From contig CALGMR010000013.1 of NCBI GenBank assembly GCA_937958815.1, positions 124,001 through 188,000 on the forward strand: 64,000 nucleotides of DNA. Direction: 5' to 3'. Position 1 is the first letter of the stretch. Each line of letters opens with the position of its first letter. Made by a program: the position numbers and the translations under genes. Positions 42,585 to 52,097 of the stretch are shown one piece after another. This stretch comes from an uncultured Rhizobiaceae group bacterium. GTDB lineage: Bacteria > Pseudomonadota > Alphaproteobacteria > Rhizobiales > Rhizobiaceae. Below the pieces are notes generated by a model. The model was given only the letters and a program-made list of their open reading frames with translations, was not told where the DNA came from and did no database searches.

Positions 42585-44693
42585 ATGCGTAAAATTCTTA
42601 CACTCGCTCTAGCGTCGACTTTTTTGACGGTTGCTTCGCCCACATTTGTGTCTTCGCAAGTGCAGGCGAAAAGCCTGTTTGAATCTCTGTTTCCAAGAAC
42701 AGCGAAGCGTAGAAAAGAACGCCGCTTGCGCAAGCAACAACGTCGTCAGCGTTTGTGGGAACAACAAGAGCGTCAAAGACAACAAGCGCTCAAACGTAAA
42801 CGCCTGAAACAAAAGAAAGTCACAAAAAAGCGTCGTGTTGCTGCAAAACCAGCAAAAATAGAGAGTGTTGGCTTCAAGACATATTTCCCGCGCTCCATTC
42901 AGTCTGTGAAACTGGCAAGTCTGTCGAGCGCATTTACGGCCTATAATGCAAAGCTCCTCGCAGAAGAGAAAGCCAAGTTGCAGGAAACCAATTTGCCGAA
43001 CTTGGAGTCAGAACACACTTCGAATCCAAGCCATGTTGTCCTTGCGTCTTCAACGCCAATCGTTGTGGAACCAGACACAAGTAGCGTTGGTTCCGTAGCT
43101 GTTGAGCCAGAGGCGGAAGTTGTCAAACCTGTGATGTACCTTTCAGCGGGTTCACAACACTTGAACAAGATATCGCTGCGAGCACCAAAGTCGCTTTCCA
43201 AGGCGGTGATCAATCACTACAAAAAGTTGCCAGAATTTCTTTGGATTGATGCAAACGGTCAGCCGACACAAAAAGCCAATGAGCTGGTTTCAATCCTTGA
43301 AAATGCAGACGCATTTGGAATGACGGCTGCACACTATCAGGTGCCAGACTATGCTTTTGATGGGGCTGTCGACAGTGACATCATGCTTCAAGCCGCTATG
43401 GAATTTGAATTTGCATTGACTGTAAATGCCTTGCGCTATGCCAATGACGCGCGCCATGGTTTGGTCGATCCCAACCGTGTGAGTGGTTATCATGATTTCA
43501 AAGGGTTGCAGAATAATTATTCCAAGTCTTTGGCCAATCTTTCCAAGGCCGTAGAGCCCAAGAATGTTTTGTTAAATTCTCATCCCCGTGACAAGGCTTT
43601 TGAAGCGCTTCGTTCTGAGTTGCAGGATTTGCGCAGTGCGGCCCAAGGATATGAGGCTGTGAACATCAAACCTGGGACTTTCATTCGTCCGGGGCAAACC
43701 AACGATCAAGTCGCCAACATTGTTGAGAGCATTCGTCGCAAGGCAGATGCGGATATGTTGGCCACACACTTTGATGTCTTTGCAGTCGATCACTCTGAAG
43801 GATTGTACGACGACGGCGTTGTGGCGCTCGTGAAAGACTTCCAGAAGTCGAAGAAACTGAAGCCGGACGGCATTGTCGGCATGAATACGATTTCACGAAT
43901 GGTGGGTGACAACCCAGCAGTGAAGTTGAACAAGGTGCTCTATGCAATGGAGCGTTTGCGTTGGCATCCGGACCGCCTGGGGCCAAACCATGTGTTCATC
44001 AACCAGCCGGCCTATCGTGCAACTTTGTACAAAGGCGGTGTGAAGAAATTGTCCATGCGCACCGTGGTGGGCAAGGTTGCAAACCAGACAAACTTCTTCC
44101 ACGACACGATCGATTATGTGGAATTCAACCCTTACTGGGGCATCCCAAGGTCAATTCTGGTCAACGAAATGCTCCCAAAATTGCGCCGCAATCCAAGTTA
44201 TCTCGACAATAAGGGATATGAGGTCACAAACACTAAGGGGCGACGTATCTCGTCTGCGAGTGTGGATTGGTGGTCTGTTGGGGCAAACTTCCCGTATAAT
44301 GTTCGCCAACCCCCAGGGCCAAAAAATGCTCTGGGCGAATTGAAGATCATGTTCCCGAACAAGCATTCGATCTACATGCACGACACACCTGCCAAAAGCC
44401 TCTTCAAGCGCAATCAGCGTGCTTACAGCCACGGTTGTGTGCGTTTGGCAGAACCGCGCAAAATGGCGGCTGCGGTTCTGGGAACTTCGGTCGATCATGT
44501 TTCATCGCAAATTGGGCAGGGCAAAAACAAGACGCAACGTTTGAAATCCAAAGTGCATGTTTATGTGTCGTATTTCACCGCTTGGCCAAATGAAGACGGC
44601 AAGGTGGAATTCTTCGGCGATGTTTACAAACGCGACAACGCGCTTGGCAAAGCTTTGGCTTTGGAAAACAAAGCGCGTATGCCCAGAGCGTAA
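42585..44693 (+). CDS. L,D-transpeptidase (YcbB-type) with peptidoglycan-binding domain
   Basis: Signal peptide; ...MHDTPAKSLFKRNQRAYSHGCVRLAEP catalytic SHGCVR motif. Confidence 0.92.
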   Translation: MRKILTLALASTFLTVASPTFVSSQVQAKSLFESLFPRTAKRRKERRLRKQQRRQRLWEQQERQRQQALKRKRLKQKKVTKKRRVAAKPAKIESVGFKTYFPRSIQSVKLASLSSAFTAYNAKLLAEEKAKLQETNLPNLESEHTSNPSHVVLASSTPIVVEPDTSSVGSVAVEPEAEVVKPVMYLSAGSQHLNKISLRAPKSLSKAVINHYKKLPEFLWIDANGQPTQKANELVSILENADAFGMTAAHYQVPDYAFDGAVDSDIMLQAAMEFEFALTVNALRYANDARHGLVDPNRVSGYHDFKGLQNNYSKSLANLSKAVEPKNVLLNSHPRDKAFEALRSELQDLRSAAQGYEAVNIKPGTFIRPGQTNDQVANIVESIRRKADADMLATHFDVFAVDHSEGLYDDGVVALVKDFQKSKKLKPDGIVGMNTISRMVGDNPAVKLNKVLYAMERLRWHPDRLGPNHVFINQPAYRATLYKGGVKKLSMRTVVGKVANQTNFFHDTIDYVEFNPYWGIPRSILVNEMLPKLRRNPSYLDNKGYEVTNTKGRRISSASVDWWSVGANFPYNVRQPPGPKNALGELKIMFPNKHSIYMHDTPAKSLFKRNQRAYSHGCVRLAEPRKMAAAVLGTSVDHVSSQIGQGKNKTQRLKSKVHVYVSYFTAWPNEDGKVEFFGDVYKRDNALGKALALENKARMPRA

Positions 44694-44831
44694 ATCAAAA
44701 CTCTCTTCTTTCGGCCTTTGGCGCTGAAATAGTGGATTAAACTTGACTTTGCGACGCGGGGGCTTGATACCCCGCGCTCGCACTAGCTGCTTTTTGTTGC
44801 CGCCGGTTGCACCTTTTGAAAGCCGGAAAAC

Positions 44832-46430
44832 ATGTCTGAATTTGCAGAGCTTGGGTTGAACAGCAAACTGCTGCGCCCGCTAAATGATCAGGGTATCACC
44901 ACCCCAACACCCATCCAAAAACAAGCCATTCCGCACGTCTTGTCGGGGCATGACGTTATGGGTCTTGCCCAAACAGGAACGGGCAAAACCGCCGCTTTTG
45001 GTTTGCCCTTGGTTCACAAACTTCTGGAAGACGGAGCGCGACCGCAGGCAAAGTCTGCTCGTTCGCTCATTCTCGCGCCGACGCGCGAGTTGGTGAATCA
45101 GATCGCCGACAATCTGCGCAATTATGTCAAAGGCACGCCGATCTGGGTCAGTTCAGTTGTGGGTGGACAGTCCATTAATTCGCAAATCAAACATTTGATG
45201 AAGGGGACTGACATTTTGGTGGCGACCCCTGGCCGACTGTTGGATCTGACCGACCGCGGTGCTTTGAAACTCGACACCACGTCTTTTCTTGTGCTCGATG
45301 AAGCAGATCAGATGCTTGATATGGGGTTCATTCACCCTTTGCGTAAAATTGCGAAATTGTTGCGCCAGCCACGCCAAACAATGCTGTTTTCTGCCACTAT
45401 GCCGAAAACGGTTGAAGACCTATCAAGGGCTTTTTTGAACGATCCTATCCGCATTGAAGTGTCGCCGCCCGGTACCGCCGTAAAAAAGGTGAAACAGTCA
45501 GTCCGCTTCATCTTGTCTGGGGCGAAAACCGAGTTTCTAAAAGATGCTCTGCTGGAAAATCCAGATGCTTTGTCGCTGGTTTTTGCACGCACCAAACATG
45601 GCGCCGAAAAGCTCATGAAACATCTGGTTGCGAGTGGGTTTAAAGCCGTTTCCATTCACGGCAACAAAAGCCAAGGACAACGCGATCGCGCTTTGAAAGA
45701 ATTCAAAACGGGAAAAGCCAACATTCTTGTGGCGACAGATGTGGCTGCGCGTGGCATCGATATTTCTGGCGTGACCCACGTTTACAACTACAATTTGCCG
45801 GAAGTGCCCGAGAACTATGTTCACCGCATCGGACGCACAGCACGGGCAGGGCGCGAGGGGCGTGCCATTGCGTTTTGTGCACCCGATGAGCGCAAATTGT
45901 TGTGGCAGATCGAGAAAGTGATGGGGATTGAAATTCCTGTTGAGGAAGGGGATGGCAGCGAAGACCATGCACCTGTCGATCCGCCAAAACGCGGTCAGCG
46001 CAACAAAGCTGGCAACCGCAGAGGCGATGGCTCGCCCAAGAAGAAGTCGAACAACCGCACGGGCAAACCATCGCCGAAAAAGCATCCGCGTCGTGGCAAA
46101 GATTCAAAAGAAGGGCCACCTCCTGCAGAAGGACGTCCAGCAGCTGTGCGCGAAGCGTCTCAAAGAGACAATGCCCGAAAAGACTCCAAACGAAGTGTCC
46201 CTCAACGTGAAGATGGTGCTGCAAAGACAGGTGCCGGTGCAAGACGCAATGCCCGTCGCAACAAAGCAGCAGGGGGAGAATCCAACCAGCCTGTTGGTCA
46301 ATCCAAAGGCAAACCGCATCACGCAAAGGGCGCGCGTTCTGGCAAACCAAGATCAGGGAAATTTGGCGGCCCTCGAAGTGGCGGACGCTCAGGCGGCGGC
46401 AAACCATCTGGTGGTAAAGGGCGCGGCTAA
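44832..46430 (+). CDS. DEAD/DEAH-box RNA helicase (RhlE-like) with basic C-terminal tail
   Basis: AQTGTGKTAAFGLP, DEAD (VLDEADQML), SAT, HRIGRTARAGR motifs. Confidence 0.96.
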   Translation: MSEFAELGLNSKLLRPLNDQGITTPTPIQKQAIPHVLSGHDVMGLAQTGTGKTAAFGLPLVHKLLEDGARPQAKSARSLILAPTRELVNQIADNLRNYVKGTPIWVSSVVGGQSINSQIKHLMKGTDILVATPGRLLDLTDRGALKLDTTSFLVLDEADQMLDMGFIHPLRKIAKLLRQPRQTMLFSATMPKTVEDLSRAFLNDPIRIEVSPPGTAVKKVKQSVRFILSGAKTEFLKDALLENPDALSLVFARTKHGAEKLMKHLVASGFKAVSIHGNKSQGQRDRALKEFKTGKANILVATDVAARGIDISGVTHVYNYNLPEVPENYVHRIGRTARAGREGRAIAFCAPDERKLLWQIEKVMGIEIPVEEGDGSEDHAPVDPPKRGQRNKAGNRRGDGSPKKKSNNRTGKPSPKKHPRRGKDSKEGPPPAEGRPAAVREASQRDNARKDSKRSVPQREDGAAKTGAGARRNARRNKAAGGESNQPVGQSKGKPHHAKGARSGKPRSGKFGGPRSGGRSGGGKPSGGKGRG

Positions 46431-46669
46431 GGAGCTCTCAGGAAGTCGATAGCTACATGGCTTTCGAAAAATCTGGGTTTTGACTTGCAATTCAATTCAA
46501 GCTACGGATGCGCAGGTTTGGAAAATACCTGCCGCCCGCTGGCATTGCCTCGGTGAAATTTTCTTTCGAAATCTGTCAACCGATATACTCCAATTCTGGA
46601 TGCGGTTTGATGGCAATGCGGGCTCCATCATCTTAGTCGCAGCATCCCAATTGCGAGGTTTGATAGACC

Positions 46670-47140
46670 ATGACTTTTTCAAAAAGGTCGTCTGGATATG
46701 TGCCGGACGGAACCATTCTAAAACAACAGGCGAAACGCCTGCGTGCACATTTGGCCAGTGATGGACAGACCATCAGCCACGCGCAAGCGTTGGAAACAGT
46801 GGCCCATCAATATGGGTACAAAGACTGGAATACGCTCAGTGCTGCGTCGCTTGAGCAAAGCCAAGCCCGTGCAGGGCAAAGCGATATGTCCAATCATTTT
46901 CACGTGGGAAACTGGGTGAAGGGCGCCTTTATGGGCAAACCGTTCACTGGTGAAATTCTCGGTGTGCAACTTCATGTATCAGGTTCATACGGGCTAACAA
47001 TCCGATTCGACGAACCCGTAGATGTTGTTGAATTTGAATCGTTTTCTTCCATGCGCAGCCGCGTGAACGTGCAAGTGAATGGAAGCGGGGTTTCTCCTAA
47101 AAAGCGTTCAGACGGGACACCCCATTTGGTGCTTCATTAA
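46670..47140 (+). CDS. Glyoxalase superfamily-associated domain protein
   Basis: KQQAKRLRAHLASDGQTISHAQALETVAHQYGYKDWNTLSA resembles the N-terminal glyoxalase-related domain. Confidence 0.65.
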   Translation: MTFSKRSSGYVPDGTILKQQAKRLRAHLASDGQTISHAQALETVAHQYGYKDWNTLSAASLEQSQARAGQSDMSNHFHVGNWVKGAFMGKPFTGEILGVQLHVSGSYGLTIRFDEPVDVVEFESFSSMRSRVNVQVNGSGVSPKKRSDGTPHLVLH

Positions 47141-47251
47141 ACCGTTTGGTGGTTGTTATGACTTCACAAGCATAACACGCTATAAGATTGAAGGGTCGAT
47201 GCTTTTGTAACGGCCCTTTAAATTTGGGGCCGGTGTCCCTACATGTTCGCT

Positions 47252-47755
47252 ATGAAAAGACGTCAATTCTTACAATCGCTTGCTGCTGTGGGAGCTGTTC
47301 CTTTGATGCCATCTTTGGCGTCGGGTGCCATGGCGGTTGGGAATTCTTCTGCTGCTGCACCTGCTGTCAGTGCCCAAGCCTACAAATGGGCTGAGGTCAT
47401 TGTGCGTGCGCACAAGACATCGTCTCTTGCGATGTTACAGCGTCATTTGCGGGTGGATGCAGCGGCTGCGAAAGCTTTGCAAAATCAGTTGATCCGCAAT
47501 GGGGTCATCGGGGCACAGGCAAACGCCTATGGTTTGTATCAAGCCACCAATCCTTTGTTTGATGGTGCCTTTCCCAAAAGCGATAAAATTGTGCAAAAAG
47601 CAGTCAAACTGGTTCAGCACAATGTGGAAGTTCAGGAGACCGAGGAGACAGTTGAAGCGGATGCTGATGCACCAATCATCGATGATGCGGTGACTGAAAT
47701 TCCGATCACTGCTCTTTACAACGAGACTGATTGGACGCCACAACTGGTGTCTTAA
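47252..47755 (+). CDS. Tat-exported hypothetical protein
   Basis: MKRRQFLQSLAAVGAVPLMPSLASG twin-arginine-like signal. Confidence 0.65.
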   Translation: MKRRQFLQSLAAVGAVPLMPSLASGAMAVGNSSAAAPAVSAQAYKWAEVIVRAHKTSSLAMLQRHLRVDAAAAKALQNQLIRNGVIGAQANAYGLYQATNPLFDGAFPKSDKIVQKAVKLVQHNVEVQETEETVEADADAPIIDDAVTEIPITALYNETDWTPQLVS

Positions 47756-47790
47756 TTCTCGCATTTGTGAGGCAAAAATAGGCGTCTACC

Positions 47791-48411
47791 ATGATCACTG
47801 TCCACCACCTCAACAACTCACGCTCGCAACGTATTCTCTGGCTGCTTGAGGAATTGGGCGTGGCATATGAGATCAAACATTACACGCGTGACAGGGTCTC
47901 CAATCTTGCCCCTCCCGAATTGCTGGAAGTTCACCCACTTGGCAAATCTCCAATGATAGAATTGGACGGGCGTTTGATTGTGGAATCAGGTGCCATTGTG
48001 GAGGCCATATGTGCACGTCATGCGGCACACATGGTGCCACCTGCAAACAGCGATGCGTATATTGATCATATGGAGTTGATGCATTTTGCTGAAGGCTCAG
48101 CCATGACGCCGATTTTGCTCGCGCTCTACACCAGCCGTCTAGGGGAAGCTGCCGCGCCACTCCATCCGCGGATCAATGAACAGTTGGACAGTCATTTCAA
48201 TTATATGGAACAGCAGCTGCGCCCGTCTGGCCACTATGTGCTGGATGAGCTGTCCGCAGTTGATATTATGATGAGCTTTCCTGCAGAAGTGGCCATGTCG
48301 CAAGGGCGAGGTGCGAAGTTGCCGAAATTGGCTGCATTTGTTGATTGGATGCAAAATCGCGATGCGTTCAAGCGTTCCGTAGAAAAAGGTGGCGCATACA
48401 GGTTTGCATGA
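47791..48411 (+). CDS. Glutathione S-transferase family protein
   Basis: MITVHHLNNSRSQRILWLLEELGVAYEIKHYTRD...HPLGKSPMIELDG. Confidence 0.93.
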   Translation: MITVHHLNNSRSQRILWLLEELGVAYEIKHYTRDRVSNLAPPELLEVHPLGKSPMIELDGRLIVESGAIVEAICARHAAHMVPPANSDAYIDHMELMHFAEGSAMTPILLALYTSRLGEAAAPLHPRINEQLDSHFNYMEQQLRPSGHYVLDELSAVDIMMSFPAEVAMSQGRGAKLPKLAAFVDWMQNRDAFKRSVEKGGAYRFA

Positions 48412-48848
48412 AAGACTCCCAGTGCATAAAGCTTGCTGAACTCTCCGTAGTTTCCGTGGATGCAGAGCAGACATTGCCCATCCGCCACAAAGTGCTTTGG
48501 CCCGACCAAGCACTAGATTTTTCAAAAGTGGATGGTGATGAAGATGCGCGTCATTTTGGTGTGGCTTTGAATGACGATTTGATCAGTGTCGCATCTATAT
48601 TTTTCGAGACTAATGATACAGCGCGCCTTCGGAAATTCGCGACACTTCCAGAGTTCCAAGGGCAGGGTATTGGCTCACACCTGTTAAAGCATATTTTGGA
48701 AGATTTGCGGTCGTCAGGTTGCAGTATGTTATGGTGCGATGGACGCGAGGCGGCCAAGGCGTTTTATCAACGCCTTGGATTTGAAGCATCAGGTGAGCGC
48801 TTTTATAAAAAAGACATCGCTTATTTCAAAATGACAAAAACGCTTTAG
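48408..48848 (+). CDS. GNAT family N-acetyltransferase
   Basis: ATLPEFQGQGIGSHLLKHILEDLRSSGCSMLWCDGREAAKAFYQRLGFEASGERF; ATGA overlap with GST gene. Confidence 0.9.
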   Translation: MKDSQCIKLAELSVVSVDAEQTLPIRHKVLWPDQALDFSKVDGDEDARHFGVALNDDLISVASIFFETNDTARLRKFATLPEFQGQGIGSHLLKHILEDLRSSGCSMLWCDGREAAKAFYQRLGFEASGERFYKKDIAYFKMTKTL

Positions 48849-48864
48849 AGCGAATGGCTACGAG

Positions 48865-49314
48865 CTAACCGAGCAGTTCTTTTACAACGGCGCTGGCTTT
48901 GCCCACGTCGAGTTTGCCTGGGTATTTCTCTTTCAAAGCATTCATACATTTGCCCATGTCGCGTAGGCTTTCGCCGTTCACTTCTGCGACCACTTTTGCG
49001 CAGGCGTCGCGCACTTCAGCTTCGTCCATTTGCTTTGGCAAATATTCGCGAATGATCTCCATCTCTTCGCGCTCTTGTTCTGCCAAATCGAGACGGCTCT
49101 GCTCTTCATAAATCTTGGCAGATTCTTCGCGTTGTTTGATCATTTTTGCCAGAATTTGCATGATTTCATCATCGTTGACACGATCTTTACCCGTACCGCG
49201 CGCATTGATGTCGCGGTCTTTGATCGCGGCATTGATGAGACGCAAAGTGGAAAGTTTCCGCTTTTCTCCACTCTTCATGGCGGCTTTCATGCCATCTGTA
49301 AGGCGGGTGCGCAT
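48865..49314 (-). CDS. GatB/YqeY domain-containing protein
   Basis: MRTRLTDGMKAAMKSGEKRKLSTLRLINAAIKDRDINARG...EYLPKQMDEAEV. Confidence 0.93.
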   Translation of the reverse strand: MRTRLTDGMKAAMKSGEKRKLSTLRLINAAIKDRDINARGTGKDRVNDDEIMQILAKMIKQREESAKIYEEQSRLDLAEQEREEMEIIREYLPKQMDEAEVRDACAKVVAEVNGESLRDMGKCMNALKEKYPGKLDVGKASAVVKELLG

Positions 49315-49634
49315 GGTGTTTGCTCCTGTTGTCAAACAAGTTCTGCAATTACAGCGGCCGACAATACAGTGCTTAAAACAGCAAGGCAAGTCTGGTGAAT
49401 TTTCTAACTTATTGATTTATAATAATTTTATTTCTGCGACATTGTCGAGCTGCAGAGTTTTTTGGGAAAATTGAAATGTATTCACATACTTATTCGGTTC
49501 ACCCCTTGGTTCCCTGTAAATGGGTGCTATATAGCGCCCAGTCAACTGCCACGCGTCCCGAAACGTACATGGCTGACATGCGTCACACGGGACCACTCAC
49601 GGCAGTGCCGTTTTAACAGTTGGACCTATTGCTC

Positions 49635-50843
49635 ATGTCACAGAATGCGAAACCAGAAGCTTGGATACAATCTGTGCCGACCGCCGTTTTGGTGTTGGCC
49701 GACGGCACGGTGATCGAAGGCATGGGGGCAGGAGCTACCGGCGCTGCTGAAGCCGAAGTTTGTTTCAATACGGCAATCACGGGTTATCAGGAAATTCTCA
49801 CTGACCCTTCTTATGCGGGGCAGGTGGTCACTTTCACATTCCCCCACATTGGCAATGTGGGTGCCAATAATGAAGACCTTGAAACATTGGATATGGACCG
49901 CGCTGCAGGCGTTGTGGGCGCTATTTTCAAGCAACCGATCACCGATCCATCCAACTACCGTTCAGGTGGCCATTTCGACGCTTGGTTGAAAGAACGCAAC
50001 ATCATCGCGCTTTGCGACATCGATACGCGCGCCCTAACTGCTCATATTCGCGAGACAGGTCTTGCCAATGGCGTGATTGCACACAGCCCGGATGGCGAGT
50101 TTGATTTGGACGCATTGAAGGAACGTGCAGCTGCTTGGAGCGGCCTTGAAGGACAAGACTTGGTTCCAAGTGTCACTTCTGCCGCTACGAATGAGTGGAG
50201 CGAAAGCAGCTGGGTTTGGGATGAGGGTTACGGCGAAACAGAGAAAAAGACCTATCACGTTGTAGCAATGGATTTCGGCGTGAAACGCAATATTCTGCGC
50301 TTGTTTTCTGACCTTGACTGCATGGTCACTGTGGTTCCAGCGACAGCAAAAGCATCAGACATTCTGGCGATGAAACCCGACGGCGTTTTCTTGTCAAATG
50401 GCCCAGGTGATCCCGCTGCAACCGGTGAATATTCCGTGCCACAGATTCAAGAACTGGTGAAAAGCGGCGTTCCCATTTTTGGTATTTGTCTTGGTCACCA
50501 AATGCTGGCTTTGGCCTTGGGTGGCAAGACAATGAAAATGCACCAAGGGCATCACGGCGCAAACCATCCCGTGAAAGATCACACGACTGGTAAAGTGGAA
50601 ATTGTGTCTATGAACCACGGTTTTGCGGTTGATGGCACAAGCCTGCCTTCTGGTGTGGAAGAAACTCATGTGAGTCTGTTCGACGACACCAATTGCGGCT
50701 TGCGCGTTACGGGAAAACCTGTGTTTTCAGTGCAGCATCACCCAGAGGCGTCACCTGGCCCACAGGACAGTCACTACCTGTTCCGTCGGTTCGTGAACCT
50801 GATAAAAGAAGCCAAGGGCGAAGAATTATTGGCTGAACGCTAG
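49635..50843 (+). CDS. carA: Carbamoyl-phosphate synthase small subunit
   Basis: ...AEVCFNTAITGYQEILTDPSYAGQVVTFTFPHIGNVGAN...GVPIFGICLGHQMLALALGGKT. Confidence 0.97.
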   Translation: MSQNAKPEAWIQSVPTAVLVLADGTVIEGMGAGATGAAEAEVCFNTAITGYQEILTDPSYAGQVVTFTFPHIGNVGANNEDLETLDMDRAAGVVGAIFKQPITDPSNYRSGGHFDAWLKERNIIALCDIDTRALTAHIRETGLANGVIAHSPDGEFDLDALKERAAAWSGLEGQDLVPSVTSAATNEWSESSWVWDEGYGETEKKTYHVVAMDFGVKRNILRLFSDLDCMVTVVPATAKASDILAMKPDGVFLSNGPGDPAATGEYSVPQIQELVKSGVPIFGICLGHQMLALALGGKTMKMHQGHHGANHPVKDHTTGKVEIVSMNHGFAVDGTSLPSGVEETHVSLFDDTNCGLRVTGKPVFSVQHHPEASPGPQDSHYLFRRFVNLIKEAKGEELLAER

Positions 50844-50885
50844 AGCATTCAGCCTGTTCTATTTGATGCCGTCGGCATACACTTT

Positions 50886-51887
50886 CTAACCAAATACTTT
50901 CGTGTCGCATTGTGAGAGCTTACCGCTTTCATAGCCGCGGTAGAACCATTCCTGACGCTGCTGAGACGTGCCATGGTTGAACGTTTCTGGACGTACATAA
51001 CCTTGGGTGCGCTTTTGAATGGCGTCGTCGCCAATTTGCATGGCGGCGTTTAAGGCTTCTTCAAGGTCTCCCGCTTCCAGCAAACCTTTTTGGTTGGTGT
51101 AGTAAGCCCAAATGCCAGCAAAACAATCCGCTTGAAGTTCAACGCGAACGGACATTTGGTTGGTTTGGGTTTGGCTCATAGAGCGGCGCAATTGGTTGAA
51201 TTTTGGCAAAACACCAATCACGTTTTGCACGTGGTGGCCGACTTCGTGGGCAATGACATAGGCCTTCGCGAAATCTCCATGGACACCAAACTGACGTTCA
51301 AGTGTTTGGAAAAAACTTGTGTCTAAATACACCTTGCTGTCGCCCGGGCAGTAGAAAGGGCCAGTGGCTGAACTGGCTTGGCCACAGGCTGAACGGATGG
51401 AGTCTGAAAACATCACCAATTTGGGTTCAGGATAGCGTTGGCCTTCTTGTTGAAAAATACCGTTCCAAACCTGTTCAGTTTCAGCCAAAACAACACCGAC
51501 AAACTGTTTGATTTCATCATTGTTGGAAACGCGACCGTTGGTTTGGGTTGGTGTGCGCGTTTGTGTGGTTTGGCGATTTGCCGGATCGAGTGGGTTCAAT
51601 GAACGCTCGGTCGTCTGGGTTTGGGGCGCAAAGCCGCCACCGCCGCCAGCCAACATATCAAGCGGATTAATGCCGCACGCACGCAGGGCGAAAAATGCAA
51701 TGACCAATATGATGATTGTGCCAAATCCACCACCCGAAGATCGGCTGACACGCCGGCCTGAATTGCCTGTGCGTCTGCGGCCCAAACCGCCGGGAATGCG
51801 GAAGCCACCACGGCCTGTTCGTCCACCACTTTGGCTGCGAACATCTTCAATATTTGAACTTTCTCTACGACCACGCCAGCGCATCAA
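50886..51887 (-). CDS. Neutral zinc metallopeptidase (YpfJ-type)
   Basis: AYVIAHEVGHHVQNVIGVLPKF HExxH motif; N-terminal TM. Confidence 0.93.
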   Translation of the reverse strand: MMRWRGRRESSNIEDVRSQSGGRTGRGGFRIPGGLGRRRTGNSGRRVSRSSGGGFGTIIILVIAFFALRACGINPLDMLAGGGGGFAPQTQTTERSLNPLDPANRQTTQTRTPTQTNGRVSNNDEIKQFVGVVLAETEQVWNGIFQQEGQRYPEPKLVMFSDSIRSACGQASSATGPFYCPGDSKVYLDTSFFQTLERQFGVHGDFAKAYVIAHEVGHHVQNVIGVLPKFNQLRRSMSQTQTNQMSVRVELQADCFAGIWAYYTNQKGLLEAGDLEEALNAAMQIGDDAIQKRTQGYVRPETFNHGTSQQRQEWFYRGYESGKLSQCDTKVFG

Positions 51888-52097
51888 TATTATCCTTGAT
51901 TTTCACCGCGCACACGGCGCGTGATTTTATTGTGCTGCGACAATAAAGCGGGTTCTAACGGGAAGCAACTTTTGTGGTTTTCAAAATCATCGCTTGATGA
52001 AGGTTCGGCTTGTGAATCACGGGCATTGACTGTTTCCAGACTCGCAAGATCTCGGGATCTGCCCTACAAACAAGTTTCACCGGAGCATTTAAATACC

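Noticed and set aside
45703-46407. 234-aa minus-strand ORF opposite the DEAD-box helicase tail
   Set aside because: Shadow ORF generated by biased codon usage in the basic tail.
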